A stretch of DNA of 64,000 bases from contig NZ_CABPST010000017.1 of NCBI RefSeq assembly GCF_902459805.1, forward strand, positions 1-64,000, read 5' to 3'. Within the stretch, counting starts at the first letter, position 1. The number at the start of each line of letters is the position of its first letter. The translations under genes and the position numbers were made by a program. This document shows positions 46,725 through 55,509 of this stretch, piece after piece. This DNA comes from Pandoraea bronchicola (GTDB lineage Bacteria; Pseudomonadota; Gammaproteobacteria; Burkholderiales; Burkholderiaceae). The notes under the pieces were generated by a model, which searched no databases, had not been told where the DNA came from, and worked only from the letters and a program-made list of their open reading frames with translations.

Positions 46725-49589
46725 TTAACTCGTGCTGGCTTGCGTCGCGCCGCGAGCGTGCTCGAGGAATGCCTCCTGCTGACGGTTGAAGTCCGAGTAC
46801 TGACGCTGCCATTGCGACGGTTGGGCAACCGGCGTGACTTGCACCGCCGTCACCTTGTACTCGGGGCAATTCGTCGCCCAGTCCGAGTTGTCCGTGGTGA
46901 TGACATTCGCGCCCGACTCCGGGAAGTGGAACGTCGTATAGACCACGCCCGGCTGCACACGCTCGCTCACGACCGCACGCAACACCGTCTCGCCCGCACG
47001 ACTCTGAATGCCGACCCAGTCGCCGTCCTTCACACCGCGTTCTTCTGCATCGTGAGGATGGATCTCGAGGCGGTCCTCGTCGTGCCAGTAGACGTTGTCC
47101 GTACGACGCGTCTGCGCACCGACGTTGTACTGCGACAGAATCCGGCCGGTCGTGAGAATAAGCGGGAAGCGGCGCGTGACCTTTTCGTCCGTCGGCACGT
47201 ATTGCGTGATGAGGAACTTGCCCTTGCCGCGCACGAATTCGTCGATGTGCATGACGGGCGTGCCGTCCGGCGCGGCGTCGTTACATGGCCATTGCAAGCT
47301 GCCCATGCGGTCGAGCTTCTCGTAGCTCACCCCGGTAAATGTCGGCGTGAGGCGGGCGATCTCGTCCATGATCTCCGACGGGTGCGAGTAGTTCATCTCG
47401 TAGCCCAGACGCTTGGCCAGTTGAATCGTCACTTCCCAGTCGGCGTAGCCGGCGCGCGGCGGCATGACCTGACGCACGCGCGAGATGCGGCGCTCTGCAT
47501 TGGTGAACGTGCCATCCTTTTCGAGGAATGACGAACCCGGCAGCAGCACGTGCGCATACTTCGCCGTTTCGTTCAGGAAGATGTCCTGCACGACGATGCA
47601 CTCCATCTGTTCGAGTGCGTGCGTCACGTGTTGCGTGTTCGGGTCGGACTGCACGATGTCCTCACCCTGGCAATACAGGCCCATGAAGGTGCCGGCGAGT
47701 GCGGCATCGAACATGTTCGGGATACGCAGGCCCGGTTCGGATTGCAGCTCGACACCCCATTCGGCTTCGAACAGCGCACGCGCGCTTGAGTCCGACACGT
47801 GACGATAGCCGGGCAGCTCGTGGGGGAAGGCCCCCATGTCGCACGAGCCCTGCACATTGTTCTGACCACGCAGCGGGTTCACGCCCACGCCTTCACGGCC
47901 GATGTTGCCGGTGGCCATGGCGAGGTTGGCGATGCCGATCACCGTCGTGGAGCCTTGTGCGTGTTCCGTCACGCCCAGACCGTAGTAAATGGCCGCGTTG
48001 CCGCCCGTGGCGTACAGGCGCGCAGCCCCGCGAACGAGGTGTGCAGGCACCCCCGTGTGGGCTTCGGTGGCTTCGGGGGAATTCTCGGCACGGGCGATGA
48101 AATCGCGCCACTGTTCGAACGCGCGGTCTTCGCAACGCTCGGCAATGAACGCGTCGGCCATCAGGCCTTCCGTCACGATGACGTGCGCAATGGCATTGAC
48201 CATCGCCACGTTCGTACCCGGACGCAGTTGCAGGTGATAGTCGGCCTTCACGTGCGGGCTCTTCACCAGATCGATGCGGCGCGGGTCGATCACGATGAGC
48301 TTGGCGCCTTCGCGCAGACGTTTCTTCATGCGCGAGCCGAACACCGGATGGCCGTCGGTCGGATTCGCCCCCATCACGAGGATCACGTCCGAATGCTCGA
48401 CCGACTTGAACGTCTGCGTGCCGGCGGATTCGCCGAGCGTCGCCTTCAGGCCGTAGCCGGTCGGCGAGTGGCACACCCGTGCACACGTGTCGACGTTGTT
48501 GTTGCCGAATGCGGCTCGCACGAGCTTCTGGACCAGATAGTCTTCTTCGTTCGTGCAGCGCGACGACACCAGGCCGCCGATCGAGTCGCGCCCGTACTTG
48601 GCCTGAATGCGCTTGAACTCCGACGCTGCGTAGTCGAGCGCTTCGTCCCACGACACTTCCTGCCACGGGTCGGTGATCTTCTTGCGAATTTTCGGTGTCA
48701 GGATACGGTCCTTGTGCGTGGCGTAACCCCAGGCAAAGCGGCCCTTCACGCAGGCGTGCCCTTCGTTGGCCTGACCGTCCTTGTGCGGCACCATTCGCAC
48801 GACTTCATTACCCTTCATCTCCGCCTTGAACGAGCAACCCACGCCGCAATAGGCGCAAGTGGTGATCTTGGCGTGCTCGGCCTGACCGAGATGAATGACC
48901 GACTTCTCCTGCAGCGTCGCGGTCGGGCAGGCGGCCACGCAGGCCCCGCACGACACGCACTCCGAATCCATGAACGGCTGATCCTGACCCGGCGACACGC
49001 GGGCTTCGAAACCGCGGCCCGAGATCGTCAGCGCGAACGTGCCCTGCGTTTCTTCGCAAGCGCGCACGCAGCGGTTGCAGACGATGCACTTCGAGGCGTC
49101 GTAGGTGAAGTAGGGGTTCGACTCGTCTTTCTCGCTGTCGAAGTGATTGGCGCCGTCGAAGCCGTAGCGCACTTCGCGCAGGCCCGTCACGCCGGCCATG
49201 TCTTGCAGTTCGCAGTCGCCGTTGGCCGCGCACGTGAGGCAATCGAGCGGGTGATCCGAGATGTACAACTCCATCACGCCCTTGCGCAGTTCCTGCAGCT
49301 TCGGCGATTGCGTGCGCACCTTCATGCCGGGCTCGACGGGCGTCGTGCACGACGCCGGGAAGCCGCGACGGCCTTCGATCTCGACAAGACACAGGCGGCA
49401 CGAACCGAACGGCTCGAGCGAGTCGGTGGCGCACAGCTTGGGCACATTCACGCCGCCTTCAGAGGCGGCACGCATGATCGACGTGCCGGCGGGCACCGTG
49501 ACCTGTTCGCCGTCGATCTCCAGCGTGACTTCCTTCGTCGATTCGCGGCGCGGGGTGCCGTAATCCTTTTCAAACATCGGGTCCATCAT
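46725..49589 (-). CDS. fdsA: NAD-dependent formate dehydrogenase, molybdopterin alpha subunit
   Basis: A 954-residue catalytic subunit that oxidises formate to CO2. The N-terminus is a 2Fe-2S ferredoxin domain with a NuoG-like region (CLVEIEGRRGFPASCTTPVE, DHPLDCLTCAANGDCELQDM), then two 4Fe-4S clusters (CIVCNRCVRACEETQG, CVSCGACVAACPTATLQ), a molybdopterin-domain 4Fe-4S segment (CAYCGVGCSFKAEM), and bis-MGD domains. The molybdenum-ligand Cys-His pair is in VDTCARVCHSPTGYG. ATG 49589 is chosen over GTG 49598 because AGGAG lies 10 nt before it and touches the GTG. It follows fdsB by 13 bp. Confidence 0.96.
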   Translation of the reverse strand: MMDPMFEKDYGTPRRESTKEVTLEIDGEQVTVPAGTSIMRAASEGGVNVPKLCATDSLEPFGSCRLCLVEIEGRRGFPASCTTPVEPGMKVRTQSPKLQELRKGVMELYISDHPLDCLTCAANGDCELQDMAGVTGLREVRYGFDGANHFDSEKDESNPYFTYDASKCIVCNRCVRACEETQGTFALTISGRGFEARVSPGQDQPFMDSECVSCGACVAACPTATLQEKSVIHLGQAEHAKITTCAYCGVGCSFKAEMKGNEVVRMVPHKDGQANEGHACVKGRFAWGYATHKDRILTPKIRKKITDPWQEVSWDEALDYAASEFKRIQAKYGRDSIGGLVSSRCTNEEDYLVQKLVRAAFGNNNVDTCARVCHSPTGYGLKATLGESAGTQTFKSVEHSDVILVMGANPTDGHPVFGSRMKKRLREGAKLIVIDPRRIDLVKSPHVKADYHLQLRPGTNVAMVNAIAHVIVTEGLMADAFIAERCEDRAFEQWRDFIARAENSPEATEAHTGVPAHLVRGAARLYATGGNAAIYYGLGVTEHAQGSTTVIGIANLAMATGNIGREGVGVNPLRGQNNVQGSCDMGAFPHELPGYRHVSDSSARALFEAEWGVELQSEPGLRIPNMFDAALAGTFMGLYCQGEDIVQSDPNTQHVTHALEQMECIVVQDIFLNETAKYAHVLLPGSSFLEKDGTFTNAERRISRVRQVMPPRAGYADWEVTIQLAKRLGYEMNYSHPSEIMDEIARLTPTFTGVSYEKLDRMGSLQWPCNDAAPDGTPVMHIDEFVRGKGKFLITQYVPTDEKVTRRFPLILTTGRILSQYNVGAQTRRTDNVYWHDEDRLEIHPHDAEERGVKDGDWVGIQSRAGETVLRAVVSERVQPGVVYTTFHFPESGANVITTDNSDWATNCPEYKVTAVQVTPVAQPSQWQRQYSDFNRQQEAFLEHARGATQASTS

Positions 49590-49602
49590 GGTGGGCACTC
49601 TC

Positions 49603-51201
49603 CTAGGCGGCCTTGGTCGGCAGATTCGACGGTTCGGCCGCGCCGAAGTCTTCGGGGAAATGGTTCAGCGCAGACAGCACAGGGTAGGGCGTCATGCCGC
49701 CCATGGCGCACAGCGAGCCTGCGAGCATCGTGTCGCACAGGTCGCGCAGCAGCTTGATCTGCTTGGGACGGTCGCGTCCGTCGATGATCCGGTCCATCAC
49801 TTCGACGCCGCGCGTCGAGCCGATACGGCATGGCGTGCACTTGCCGCACGACTCGATGGTGCAGAACTCCATCGCATAGCGGGCGAGCTTGGCCAGATCG
49901 ACGGTGTCGTCGTGCGCCACGATGCCGCCGTGGCCGAGCACGGCCCAAAGTGCGGCGAAGGCTTCATAGTCGAGTGGCGTATCCCACTGCGATTCCGGCA
50001 GATACGAGCCGAGCGGGCCGCCCACCTGTACGGCACGCAGCGGGCGGCCGGTGATGGCGCCACCGCCGAACTCGTACAGGATGTCGCGCAGCGTCACGCC
50101 GAAAGCCTTCTCGATGAGGCCGCCGTATTTGATGTTGCCCGCGAGCTGGATGGGCAGCGTGCCGCGCGAGCGACCCATGCCGAAATTCTTGTAGAACTCG
50201 GCGCCGCGATCCATGATGATCGGCACCGATGCCAGCGAAATCACGTTGTTGATAACCGTGGGCAAGCCGAAGAGACCTTCGATGGCGGGCAGCGGCGGCT
50301 TGGCGCGCACGACGCCGCGCTTGCCTTCGAGACTTTCCAGCAACGCGGTTTCTTCACCGCAGACGTAAGCCCCGGCTGCCTTGCGCACTTCGAGATGGAA
50401 CGTCTTGCCGGAGCCGAGGATGTTCTCGCCCAAGTAACCTGCCTGGCCGGCATTGGCGATGGCTTCGTTGAGGACATCGATGGAATGCGGATACTCGCTG
50501 CGCACATAGATGTAGCCGCGCGTGGCGCCCACGGCGATGCCGGCAATCGTCATGCCCTCGACGAGCACGAGCGGATCGCCCTCCATGAGCATGCGGTCGG
50601 CGAACGTGCCCGAATCGCCTTCGTCGGCATTGCAGACGATGTATTTCTGGGCGGCGGGCGTGTTGAGCACCGTCTTCCACTTGATGCCGGTCGGGAACGC
50701 CGCACCGCCGCGGCCACGCAGGCCCGACTCGGTGACTTGCGCGACGATCTCCGCGCCGTCCATCTCGAGCGCGTTGCGCAGGCCGCGATAGCCGTCGTGC
50801 GCAACGTAGTCATCAACGGACACGGGATCGGTGATCCCCACGCGGGCGAACGTCAACCGCTCCTGCTTCTTGAAATACGGGATTTCTTCAGTCAATCCGA
50901 GTGCGAGCGGATGATCGCCACCGGCCGCGACGTTGGCATCGAACAGACCGGGCACGTCGTCGACGTCGACCGGACCATAGGCAACGCGCCCCGCAGGCGT
51001 GACGACTTCGAGCAGCGGCTCGAGCCAGAGCATGCCACGCGTGCCATTGCGTACCAGCTCGATGTCGATACCGCGCTGGGCGGCTTGCGCCACGATGGCG
51101 TCGGCGACGTCGTCGGCACCGAGCGCGAGCGCGGCGGAGTCACGCGGCAGATAGAACCGCACCTTGCCGGGCGTCTTGGCGGAAGTGAGAGGTTGGCTCA
51201 T
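49603..51201 (-). CDS. fdsB: NAD-dependent formate dehydrogenase, beta subunit (FMN, NADH, 4Fe-4S)
   Basis: A 532-residue NuoF-like subunit that takes electrons through a 4Fe-4S cluster and FMN to NAD. Key motifs are GLRGRGGAAFPTGIKWKTV, CNADEGDSGTFADRMLMEG (FMN/NAD site) and the cluster ligands in ESCGKCTPCRIGSTRG. The N-terminal 120 residues form a thioredoxin-like domain. The start (51201) overlaps the fdsG stop by 4 bp, so the subunits are translationally coupled. Next in line is fdsA. Confidence 0.96.
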   Translation of the reverse strand: MSQPLTSAKTPGKVRFYLPRDSAALALGADDVADAIVAQAAQRGIDIELVRNGTRGMLWLEPLLEVVTPAGRVAYGPVDVDDVPGLFDANVAAGGDHPLALGLTEEIPYFKKQERLTFARVGITDPVSVDDYVAHDGYRGLRNALEMDGAEIVAQVTESGLRGRGGAAFPTGIKWKTVLNTPAAQKYIVCNADEGDSGTFADRMLMEGDPLVLVEGMTIAGIAVGATRGYIYVRSEYPHSIDVLNEAIANAGQAGYLGENILGSGKTFHLEVRKAAGAYVCGEETALLESLEGKRGVVRAKPPLPAIEGLFGLPTVINNVISLASVPIIMDRGAEFYKNFGMGRSRGTLPIQLAGNIKYGGLIEKAFGVTLRDILYEFGGGAITGRPLRAVQVGGPLGSYLPESQWDTPLDYEAFAALWAVLGHGGIVAHDDTVDLAKLARYAMEFCTIESCGKCTPCRIGSTRGVEVMDRIIDGRDRPKQIKLLRDLCDTMLAGSLCAMGGMTPYPVLSALNHFPEDFGAAEPSNLPTKAA

Positions 51202-51665
51202 GCGGCATCCTTGGCGCGGGCGACCAGGCGGTCGAATTTCTCGGGGGTGACGCGCGCGTGCAGCTTGTCGTCGATCGTGATGGCGGGCGAGGTCGCGCAC
51301 TGGCCGAGGCAGTACACAGGCTCGAGGGCAACGTCGCCGCTATGGCTGTGCATCGCGCAGCCCAGCACACGTTCCGCATGCGCGACAAGTGCGTCGGCGC
51401 CCATGCTCTGGCACGCTTCGGCGCGGCATATCTGCACGACGTGACGCGGCGGCGGGCTGGTGCGGAAATGGTGATAGAAGGTGATCACGCCATGCACTTC
51501 GGCGCGAGAAAGGTTGAGGGCACTGGCGATGACAGGCACGGCATCCGGGGGTACGTAGCCGAAAGCATCCTGAACGTCATGGAGAATCGGCAGAAGGGGG
51601 CCTTCCTGAGCCGCATGAACGTCCAGAATCGCTTGCACCGTCGCGATGGAAAAAGCCTCGCGCAT
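51198..51665 (-). CDS. fdsG: NAD-dependent formate dehydrogenase, gamma subunit (2Fe-2S)
   Basis: A 155-residue NuoE-like subunit. It begins MREAFSIATVQAILDVHAAQ, contains EVHGVITFYHHFRTSPP, and has the four-Cys 2Fe-2S pattern CRAEACQSMGADAL and VYCLGQCATSPAI. It is the first gene of fdsGBA-D. ATG 51665 follows AGGAGACAACAGCC. A candidate operator pair and promoter lie about 355 bp upstream at 52021-52055, leaving a long leader. Confidence 0.94.
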   Translation of the reverse strand: MREAFSIATVQAILDVHAAQEGPLLPILHDVQDAFGYVPPDAVPVIASALNLSRAEVHGVITFYHHFRTSPPPRHVVQICRAEACQSMGADALVAHAERVLGCAMHSHSGDVALEPVYCLGQCATSPAITIDDKLHARVTPEKFDRLVARAKDAA

Positions 51666-52020
51666 GGCTGTTGTCTCCTGTTTGGCCCACCTTGGGGAAC
51701 GGTGCGCCTGAGGGTATGGGTTATATGTTCTTGTCCTGCCCCGGGGCGAGAGGCCCAATGGTCACCTCCGGCGACGCTGCTCGGGTCTAGCGATCAGCGC
51801 GGCGCCGGAAGAGCGTGCGGCACATAGCCCCCACCATATGCCGCACGGGCTCGGCCTCTCGCCCGTTGCTGACTTCCGTCAATCTTCGTCAACGCTTGCG
51901 TACTGCGACTCGGAAACCGCTCGCCGCCCATCGATTCATGCGATGAAGGGCGGCGCTTCGTCACACGTTCTTCGGTGGCTTGGCAGGCCGCTGCCGCCAG
52001 TGTGGCGAAGCATCAGTATG

Positions 52021-52055
52021 TGAAACACGATATATGATATACGGTATACGTGCAA
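52021..52055 (-). promoter_or_regulatory. fds promoter region with tandem regulator-motif pair
   Basis: On the minus strand ATACCGTATATCA (52047-52035) is followed, one base later, by ATATCGTGTTTCA (52033-52021), giving a 14-bp period. The first is an exact match to the oxalate-cluster motif, the second 11 of 13. A -35-like TTGCAC (complement of 52050-52055) sits just before, so the sites would cover the -10 region. Confidence 0.65.
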
Positions 52056-52170
52056 TAGCTTCACCCCCAGTTTGGCAGGCTCGTTTACCCGAATCGGGCG
52101 GGGGGCTGCAGGGAGATCGGATGGGCGTTGGCGCGAACGCGCGGCAAGCGCAGAAGCCGAGGGGGCAAAG

Positions 52171-52202
52171 AAAAAAGCCAGCGACACAAGCGTGTCACTG
52201 GC
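52171..52202 (-). terminator. Rho-independent terminator after gntR
   Basis: GCCAGCGACAC (52177-52187) pairs with GTGTCACTGGC (52192-52202) with one mismatch and an AAGC loop. Six A residues at 52171-52176 give the T-run on the minus strand. Confidence 0.85.
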
Positions 52203-52247
52203 TTCTTTTCGGGCGGCATCCGTTACCGGACGCGCGGCATGCTGGCG

Positions 52248-52961
52248 TTACTCGAGGAAGTCGCAGTGCTCTTCGACGAAGGCGGCCAGGCCCAGCGTGT
52301 GGTCGCGTGCGAGTTTCTCGGCGAGTTCGGTGTCGCGCTTCTCGAGGGCGGTGATGATCTTCAGGTGATCGACAATCGAGCGAGCCGCCCGGTCGTTCTG
52401 CGCAATCGTCACCTTGCGGATGGCGCGCACGTGAATGAAGAGGTTCTTGATCGTATTGGCAATCGCTTGCGACCCGCCAAGATTGATCAGCGCCTGATGG
52501 AAGTCGATGTTCGCGTCCGAATACTCTTCAATATGATCCGTCGGCGGTGCATTGACGAACTCGTCGAACAAATGACGTAGCTTGGCGATTTCCTCATCGC
52601 TCGCGTGCAATGTGGCCAGCCGCGCGGACATCCCTTCGAGGGCGGCCCACATCTGAATCATTTCAACGATTTCACGCTTGGTCTTGCGGATGATGAAAAT
52701 GCCCCGGCGCGGCACCGTGCGCAAGAAGCCTTCCTGTTCCAGCAAGGTCATCGCTTCGCGAATCGGCGTGCGCGAAACGCCAAGCACCTGGATGAGCTGA
52801 CGCTCGTCCAGGCGAATTTCTTCCTTCTGGTTATAGATATCGGCATCTGCGATGGCTTTTTTCAGCAGCGCATACGCCTGATTGCGAAAACTCGTGGTGG
52901 TGTCGATCGGCTCCAGCGCGAGCGGAGTCACGCGCGCCGGAGTTGGGGTGATCAGGGACAT
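52248..52961 (-). CDS. GntR/FCD-family transcriptional regulator of the oxalate cluster
   Basis: A 237-residue regulator. Residues about 27-95 are the winged helix (RLDERQLIQVLGVSRTPIRE, AMTLLEQEGFLRTVPRRGIF). Residues about 100-230 form an FCD ligand domain with metal-binding His candidates (NIDFHQALINLGGSQ, DHLKIITALEKRD), which in other members binds carboxylates. It lies 29 bp downstream of the small membrane-protein gene on the same strand. The shared ATAYCGTATATCA motif has the short AT-rich form common for FCD regulators. That it binds these sites is inference. Confidence 0.88.
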   Translation of the reverse strand: MSLITPTPARVTPLALEPIDTTTSFRNQAYALLKKAIADADIYNQKEEIRLDERQLIQVLGVSRTPIREAMTLLEQEGFLRTVPRRGIFIIRKTKREIVEMIQMWAALEGMSARLATLHASDEEIAKLRHLFDEFVNAPPTDHIEEYSDANIDFHQALINLGGSQAIANTIKNLFIHVRAIRKVTIAQNDRAARSIVDHLKIITALEKRDTELAEKLARDHTLGLAAFVEEHCDFLE

Positions 52962-52990
52962 GCAATAGTCTCCTAGGTATTACGGCCCCT

Positions 52991-53209
52991 TCAGAGGCGC
53001 AATGCTTGCTGCCCCACGATGGTTGCCGGCTTGGTGACGAGTTTACCCGATTCGTTTGCCTGCGTGGTTTCCGCCAGATACGCGAAACGACCGTTCGTTT
53101 CGGCCTTTTCGAGCATCGAAGCCGGCAGGGCGACGAACAGGTGAACCATCGCAACACCGGCAGCAAGGGCGGAAGCAAGGGCAAGCAAAGTAAGCGCAGC
53201 GACTAACAT
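52991..53209 (-). CDS. Small single-pass membrane protein, oxalate-cluster associated
   Basis: A 72-residue protein. MLVAALTLLALASALAAGVA is a single hydrophobic segment that could be a membrane anchor or a signal peptide; the rest (LEKAETNGRFAYLAETTQAN, VTKPATIVGQQALRL) is short and polar. ATG 53209 has AGGAG 7 nt upstream, while the longer frame to 53287 has none. It precedes gntR by 29 bp and has the regulon motif 96 bp before its start, so it should be co-regulated. I do not recognise the family. Confidence 0.65.
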   Translation of the reverse strand: MLVAALTLLALASALAAGVAMVHLFVALPASMLEKAETNGRFAYLAETTQANESGKLVTKPATIVGQQALRL

Positions 53210-53782
53210 GGTGACACTCCTGATAAACGTTGAACGGTCGTAATGTGGGGGAGAACTTGCTTTGCATTGTATGTCGCGCCGCAACAAGTCTCAAGATATA
53301 CCACATACCGAATATCAAAATTTATCGTTTTTCGGGACGTTCTTTACGTCACCATGCGTGTCTGCTGCCTCGATTTGTCTCTTTTTCCGATAGGATTCAG
53401 GGGATCGATGATGGCGGTGCACCTCCTCAGATGTCCGTCGGGCTTGCGTTAGTGCGGATTTCGGGACGCGGGTGGCGTGCTCGATTTTCGGTGGTCGCGG
53501 TGGTGCTTTGCGGGTGAGGCCAATGAACGATATTGCGTTGCCGCGAAACCACATCCGGTGTTGCATGCGCCGGCCAGACACGCCGGAGGTTTGCGGCAAA
53601 AAATCGGCCGCGACCGGAGATCCGGCGGCGGCACGTTTGAGCGACTGCGGGTGGGGCCGCAACGCGACTGATTCAATCGGTTGCGCTACTTTTTTTCTGC
53701 ACGCTATATATATAGGCGCCGAATTCAGCGGGGCGCCGTTGTGCGCCCTGCATGACACCGTCTCAAATCAACGGCGTTCGGC
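53210..53782. other. Control region upstream of the small protein and gntR
   Basis: About 570 bp with no credible gene. The part near 53290-53350 is AT-rich and carries a motif copy (53305-53317). A TATATATATA run occurs near 53705-53715. The right half is featureless. Confidence 0.5.
53305..53317 (+). promoter_or_regulatory. Oxalate-cluster motif copy before the small protein/gntR unit
   Basis: ATACCGAATATCA matches the motif ATAYCGTATATCA at 12 of 13 positions. It is in opposite orientation to the gene it precedes. A GATAT/ATATC inverted pair spans 53295-53316. Confidence 0.5.
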
Positions 53783-54796
53783 TCATGCTGCTTTAGCCAA
53801 CCGTTCCTGCGCGGCGGCGACGGCATCGGGTTGCGTCATGAACTCGCGCTGCTGAATGAGGGCGAGCACCACGTCGAGTGTCGGCGTCGGCACGCCGGCG
53901 AGGCGACCCATTTCCTGCACCACCGAGACGAGCGGATCGATCTCCATCGCGCGGCCGCGCTCGAGATCCTGGAGCATTGACGTCTTGTGCGCACCGACGG
54001 CACCGGCGCCATTGATGCGACGCTCCACGTCGACGCGGAAATGCACGCCGAACTTGTCCCCGATCGCCTTGGCTTCGAGCATCATGGCGCGCGCAATGGC
54101 CCGTGTGCCCGGATCGCTCGCAATGATGTCGAGCGTACCGTGCGTGAGCGCCGAAATCGGGTTGAAGCAGAGATTGCCCCAGAGCTTGAGCCAGATTTCG
54201 TCGCGGATGTTCTCGCGGATCGGTGCGTCGAGTCCGCCGGCGATCATCAGTTGCGAGAGCTTCTCCACGCGTTCGGTGCGCTCACCGCTGGCTTCGCCGA
54301 GCGGAAACTTGTTGCCGTAGACATGCTGGATCACGCCCGGTGCGACCACTTCGGTGGCCGGATACACCACGCAGCCAATGGCGCGCTCCGGTCCGAGCTG
54401 ACGCCACTGACGGCCGCCCGGATCGATGCTCTCAAGTGTCGTGCCTTCGAGCGCGCCGCCGTGCTTATAGAAGTACCAGTAGGGAATGCCGTTCACGGCC
54501 GTGACGACGGCCGTATCCGGGCCTATCAACGGCTGCATCGCGTCGAGCACAGCCGGAACCGAGTGCGCTTTCAGGGCGATGATCACGTAATCCTGCGGAC
54601 CGAGTTCGCGCGGGTCGTCCGTGCAACGCAACTGGGCGACACGTTCCTCGCCATCGATCAGCAGCTTGAGTCCGTGCTCGCGCATGGCGGCCAGATGCGG
54701 GCCACGCGCCACCAGACTGACATCGGCTCCGGCGCGCGCGAGTTGCACGCCGAGATAGCCACCGATGGCACCGGCGCCATAGATGCAAATCTTCAT
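53783..54796 (-). CDS. PanE/ApbA-family ketopantoate-reductase-like enzyme, possible oxalyl-CoA reductase
   Basis: A 337-residue NAD(P)H-dependent reductase. MKICIYGAGAIGGYLGVQLA is the Rossmann GxGxxG motif, and the C-terminal domain has NPISALTHGTLDIIASDPGT and MLQDLERGRAMEIDPLVSVV, as in ApbA/PanE proteins. Ketopantoate reductase acts in pantothenate synthesis, but PanE2 of Methylobacterium extorquens reduces oxalyl-CoA to glyoxylate, and this gene sits in an oxalate cluster with its own motif copy. I therefore suggest oxalyl-CoA reductase. ATG 54796 follows GGAGGGAGAGACTTC. Divergent from oxlT. Confidence 0.85.
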   Translation of the reverse strand: MKICIYGAGAIGGYLGVQLARAGADVSLVARGPHLAAMREHGLKLLIDGEERVAQLRCTDDPRELGPQDYVIIALKAHSVPAVLDAMQPLIGPDTAVVTAVNGIPYWYFYKHGGALEGTTLESIDPGGRQWRQLGPERAIGCVVYPATEVVAPGVIQHVYGNKFPLGEASGERTERVEKLSQLMIAGGLDAPIRENIRDEIWLKLWGNLCFNPISALTHGTLDIIASDPGTRAIARAMMLEAKAIGDKFGVHFRVDVERRINGAGAVGAHKTSMLQDLERGRAMEIDPLVSVVQEMGRLAGVPTPTLDVVLALIQQREFMTQPDAVAAAQERLAKAA

Positions 54797-54872
54797 GAAG
54801 TCTCTCCCTCCAAAGGTCAATCGAAACCTGGGCCTGGTACTGGCCGTTTATTTTTCTAATATCAAATGTTGT

Positions 54873-54885
54873 ATATCGTATATCA
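54873..54885 (+). promoter_or_regulatory. Oxalate-cluster motif copy before the panE-like gene
   Basis: ATATCGTATATCA is an exact match to ATAYCGTATATCA, 77 bp upstream of the panE-like start codon and in the opposite orientation to it. Confidence 0.65.
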
Positions 54886-55358
54886 CAAGGAGGGCAGCGC
54901 CAAGCATTCTGGGGACGATCGTCATCATGGTTTCCCCGCAGGCGCGCGCAAAATCGTGGTCTCGATGTGTGAGCGCGACCGGCATGAACGGCGTCGCCGG
55001 AAACACTTCGAGCGAGCGATAAGCGAATTATTACGGTGTGTTACAGAGACGCCGAGGCGATGCGGGAATCGGCGTCTTGTGAATAAAACTAACAGAAATA
55101 TCGCCTTGTGCCGGTTTTAAAAATTAGCAAGGAGCCCGATGCAAAAAGGCTGAGCGCCTTATCCGGCAGGCTTAGAGGATCAGGTTAACTCCTTAGTGTT
55201 TTCGCATTGCGTTGTTGCGCCGCTCCGTCCTACAGTTGCGTTACTGTATCTAGCCGCCACTTAGGACAGTGCCTCGCGTGCCGTAGTTGTTTTCGCTGCA
55301 ATGGACGAAAACGACTTCGGCACGCGAGGAGGAAAACGAGGACAGCAATAAATTAGTG

Positions 55359-55387
55359 TTGACTTAAATCTGATATATCGTATATTT
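55359..55387 (+). promoter_or_regulatory. oxlT promoter with overlapping operator motif
   Basis: TTGACT (55359-55364) and TATATT (55381-55386) are separated by 16 bp, a good housekeeping promoter. The motif copy ATATCGTATATTT (55375-55387, 11 of 13) covers the -10 box, as expected of a repressor site. A weaker half copy (8 of 13) begins 14 bp further on at 55389. Confidence 0.7.
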
Positions 55388-55509
55388 CGTTCGGTATATT
55401 TACGGGAAAAGGCAATGGACCCCGTAAGCATCAGAGATAAGTCGACGAGGCGAAGACCTCGTAAAGCATACCCAGGGGGCGCAGACCCCATCCGGAAGGT
55501 GTTGTTGTT

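Larger units (their letters stand above)
51666..52247. other. fds control region
   Basis: About 580 bp between fdsG and the gntR stop. It holds the gntR terminator (52171-52202), the fds operator pair (52021-52047) with a nearby -35-like hexamer, and a roughly 340-nt apparent leader before fdsG in which I saw no gene or clear riboswitch. Confidence 0.55.
54797..55509. other. Divergent control region between panE-like gene and oxlT
   Basis: About 710 bp with two motif copies, one 77 bp before the panE-like start and one 123 bp before oxlT. The middle shows no credible gene, only AT-rich leader-like sequence and a small AAGGC/GCCTT stem near 55146-55160. Confidence 0.6.

Noticed and set aside
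47799-51444. Long plus-strand open frames opposite fdsA and fdsB
   Set aside because: Both are antisense shadows of clearly identified Fds subunits and show no domains of their own.
53472-53855. Plus-strand 127-residue frame overlapping the panE-like 3' end
   Set aside because: No domain, ribosome site or hydrophobic pattern; overlaps a well-supported gene on the other strand.
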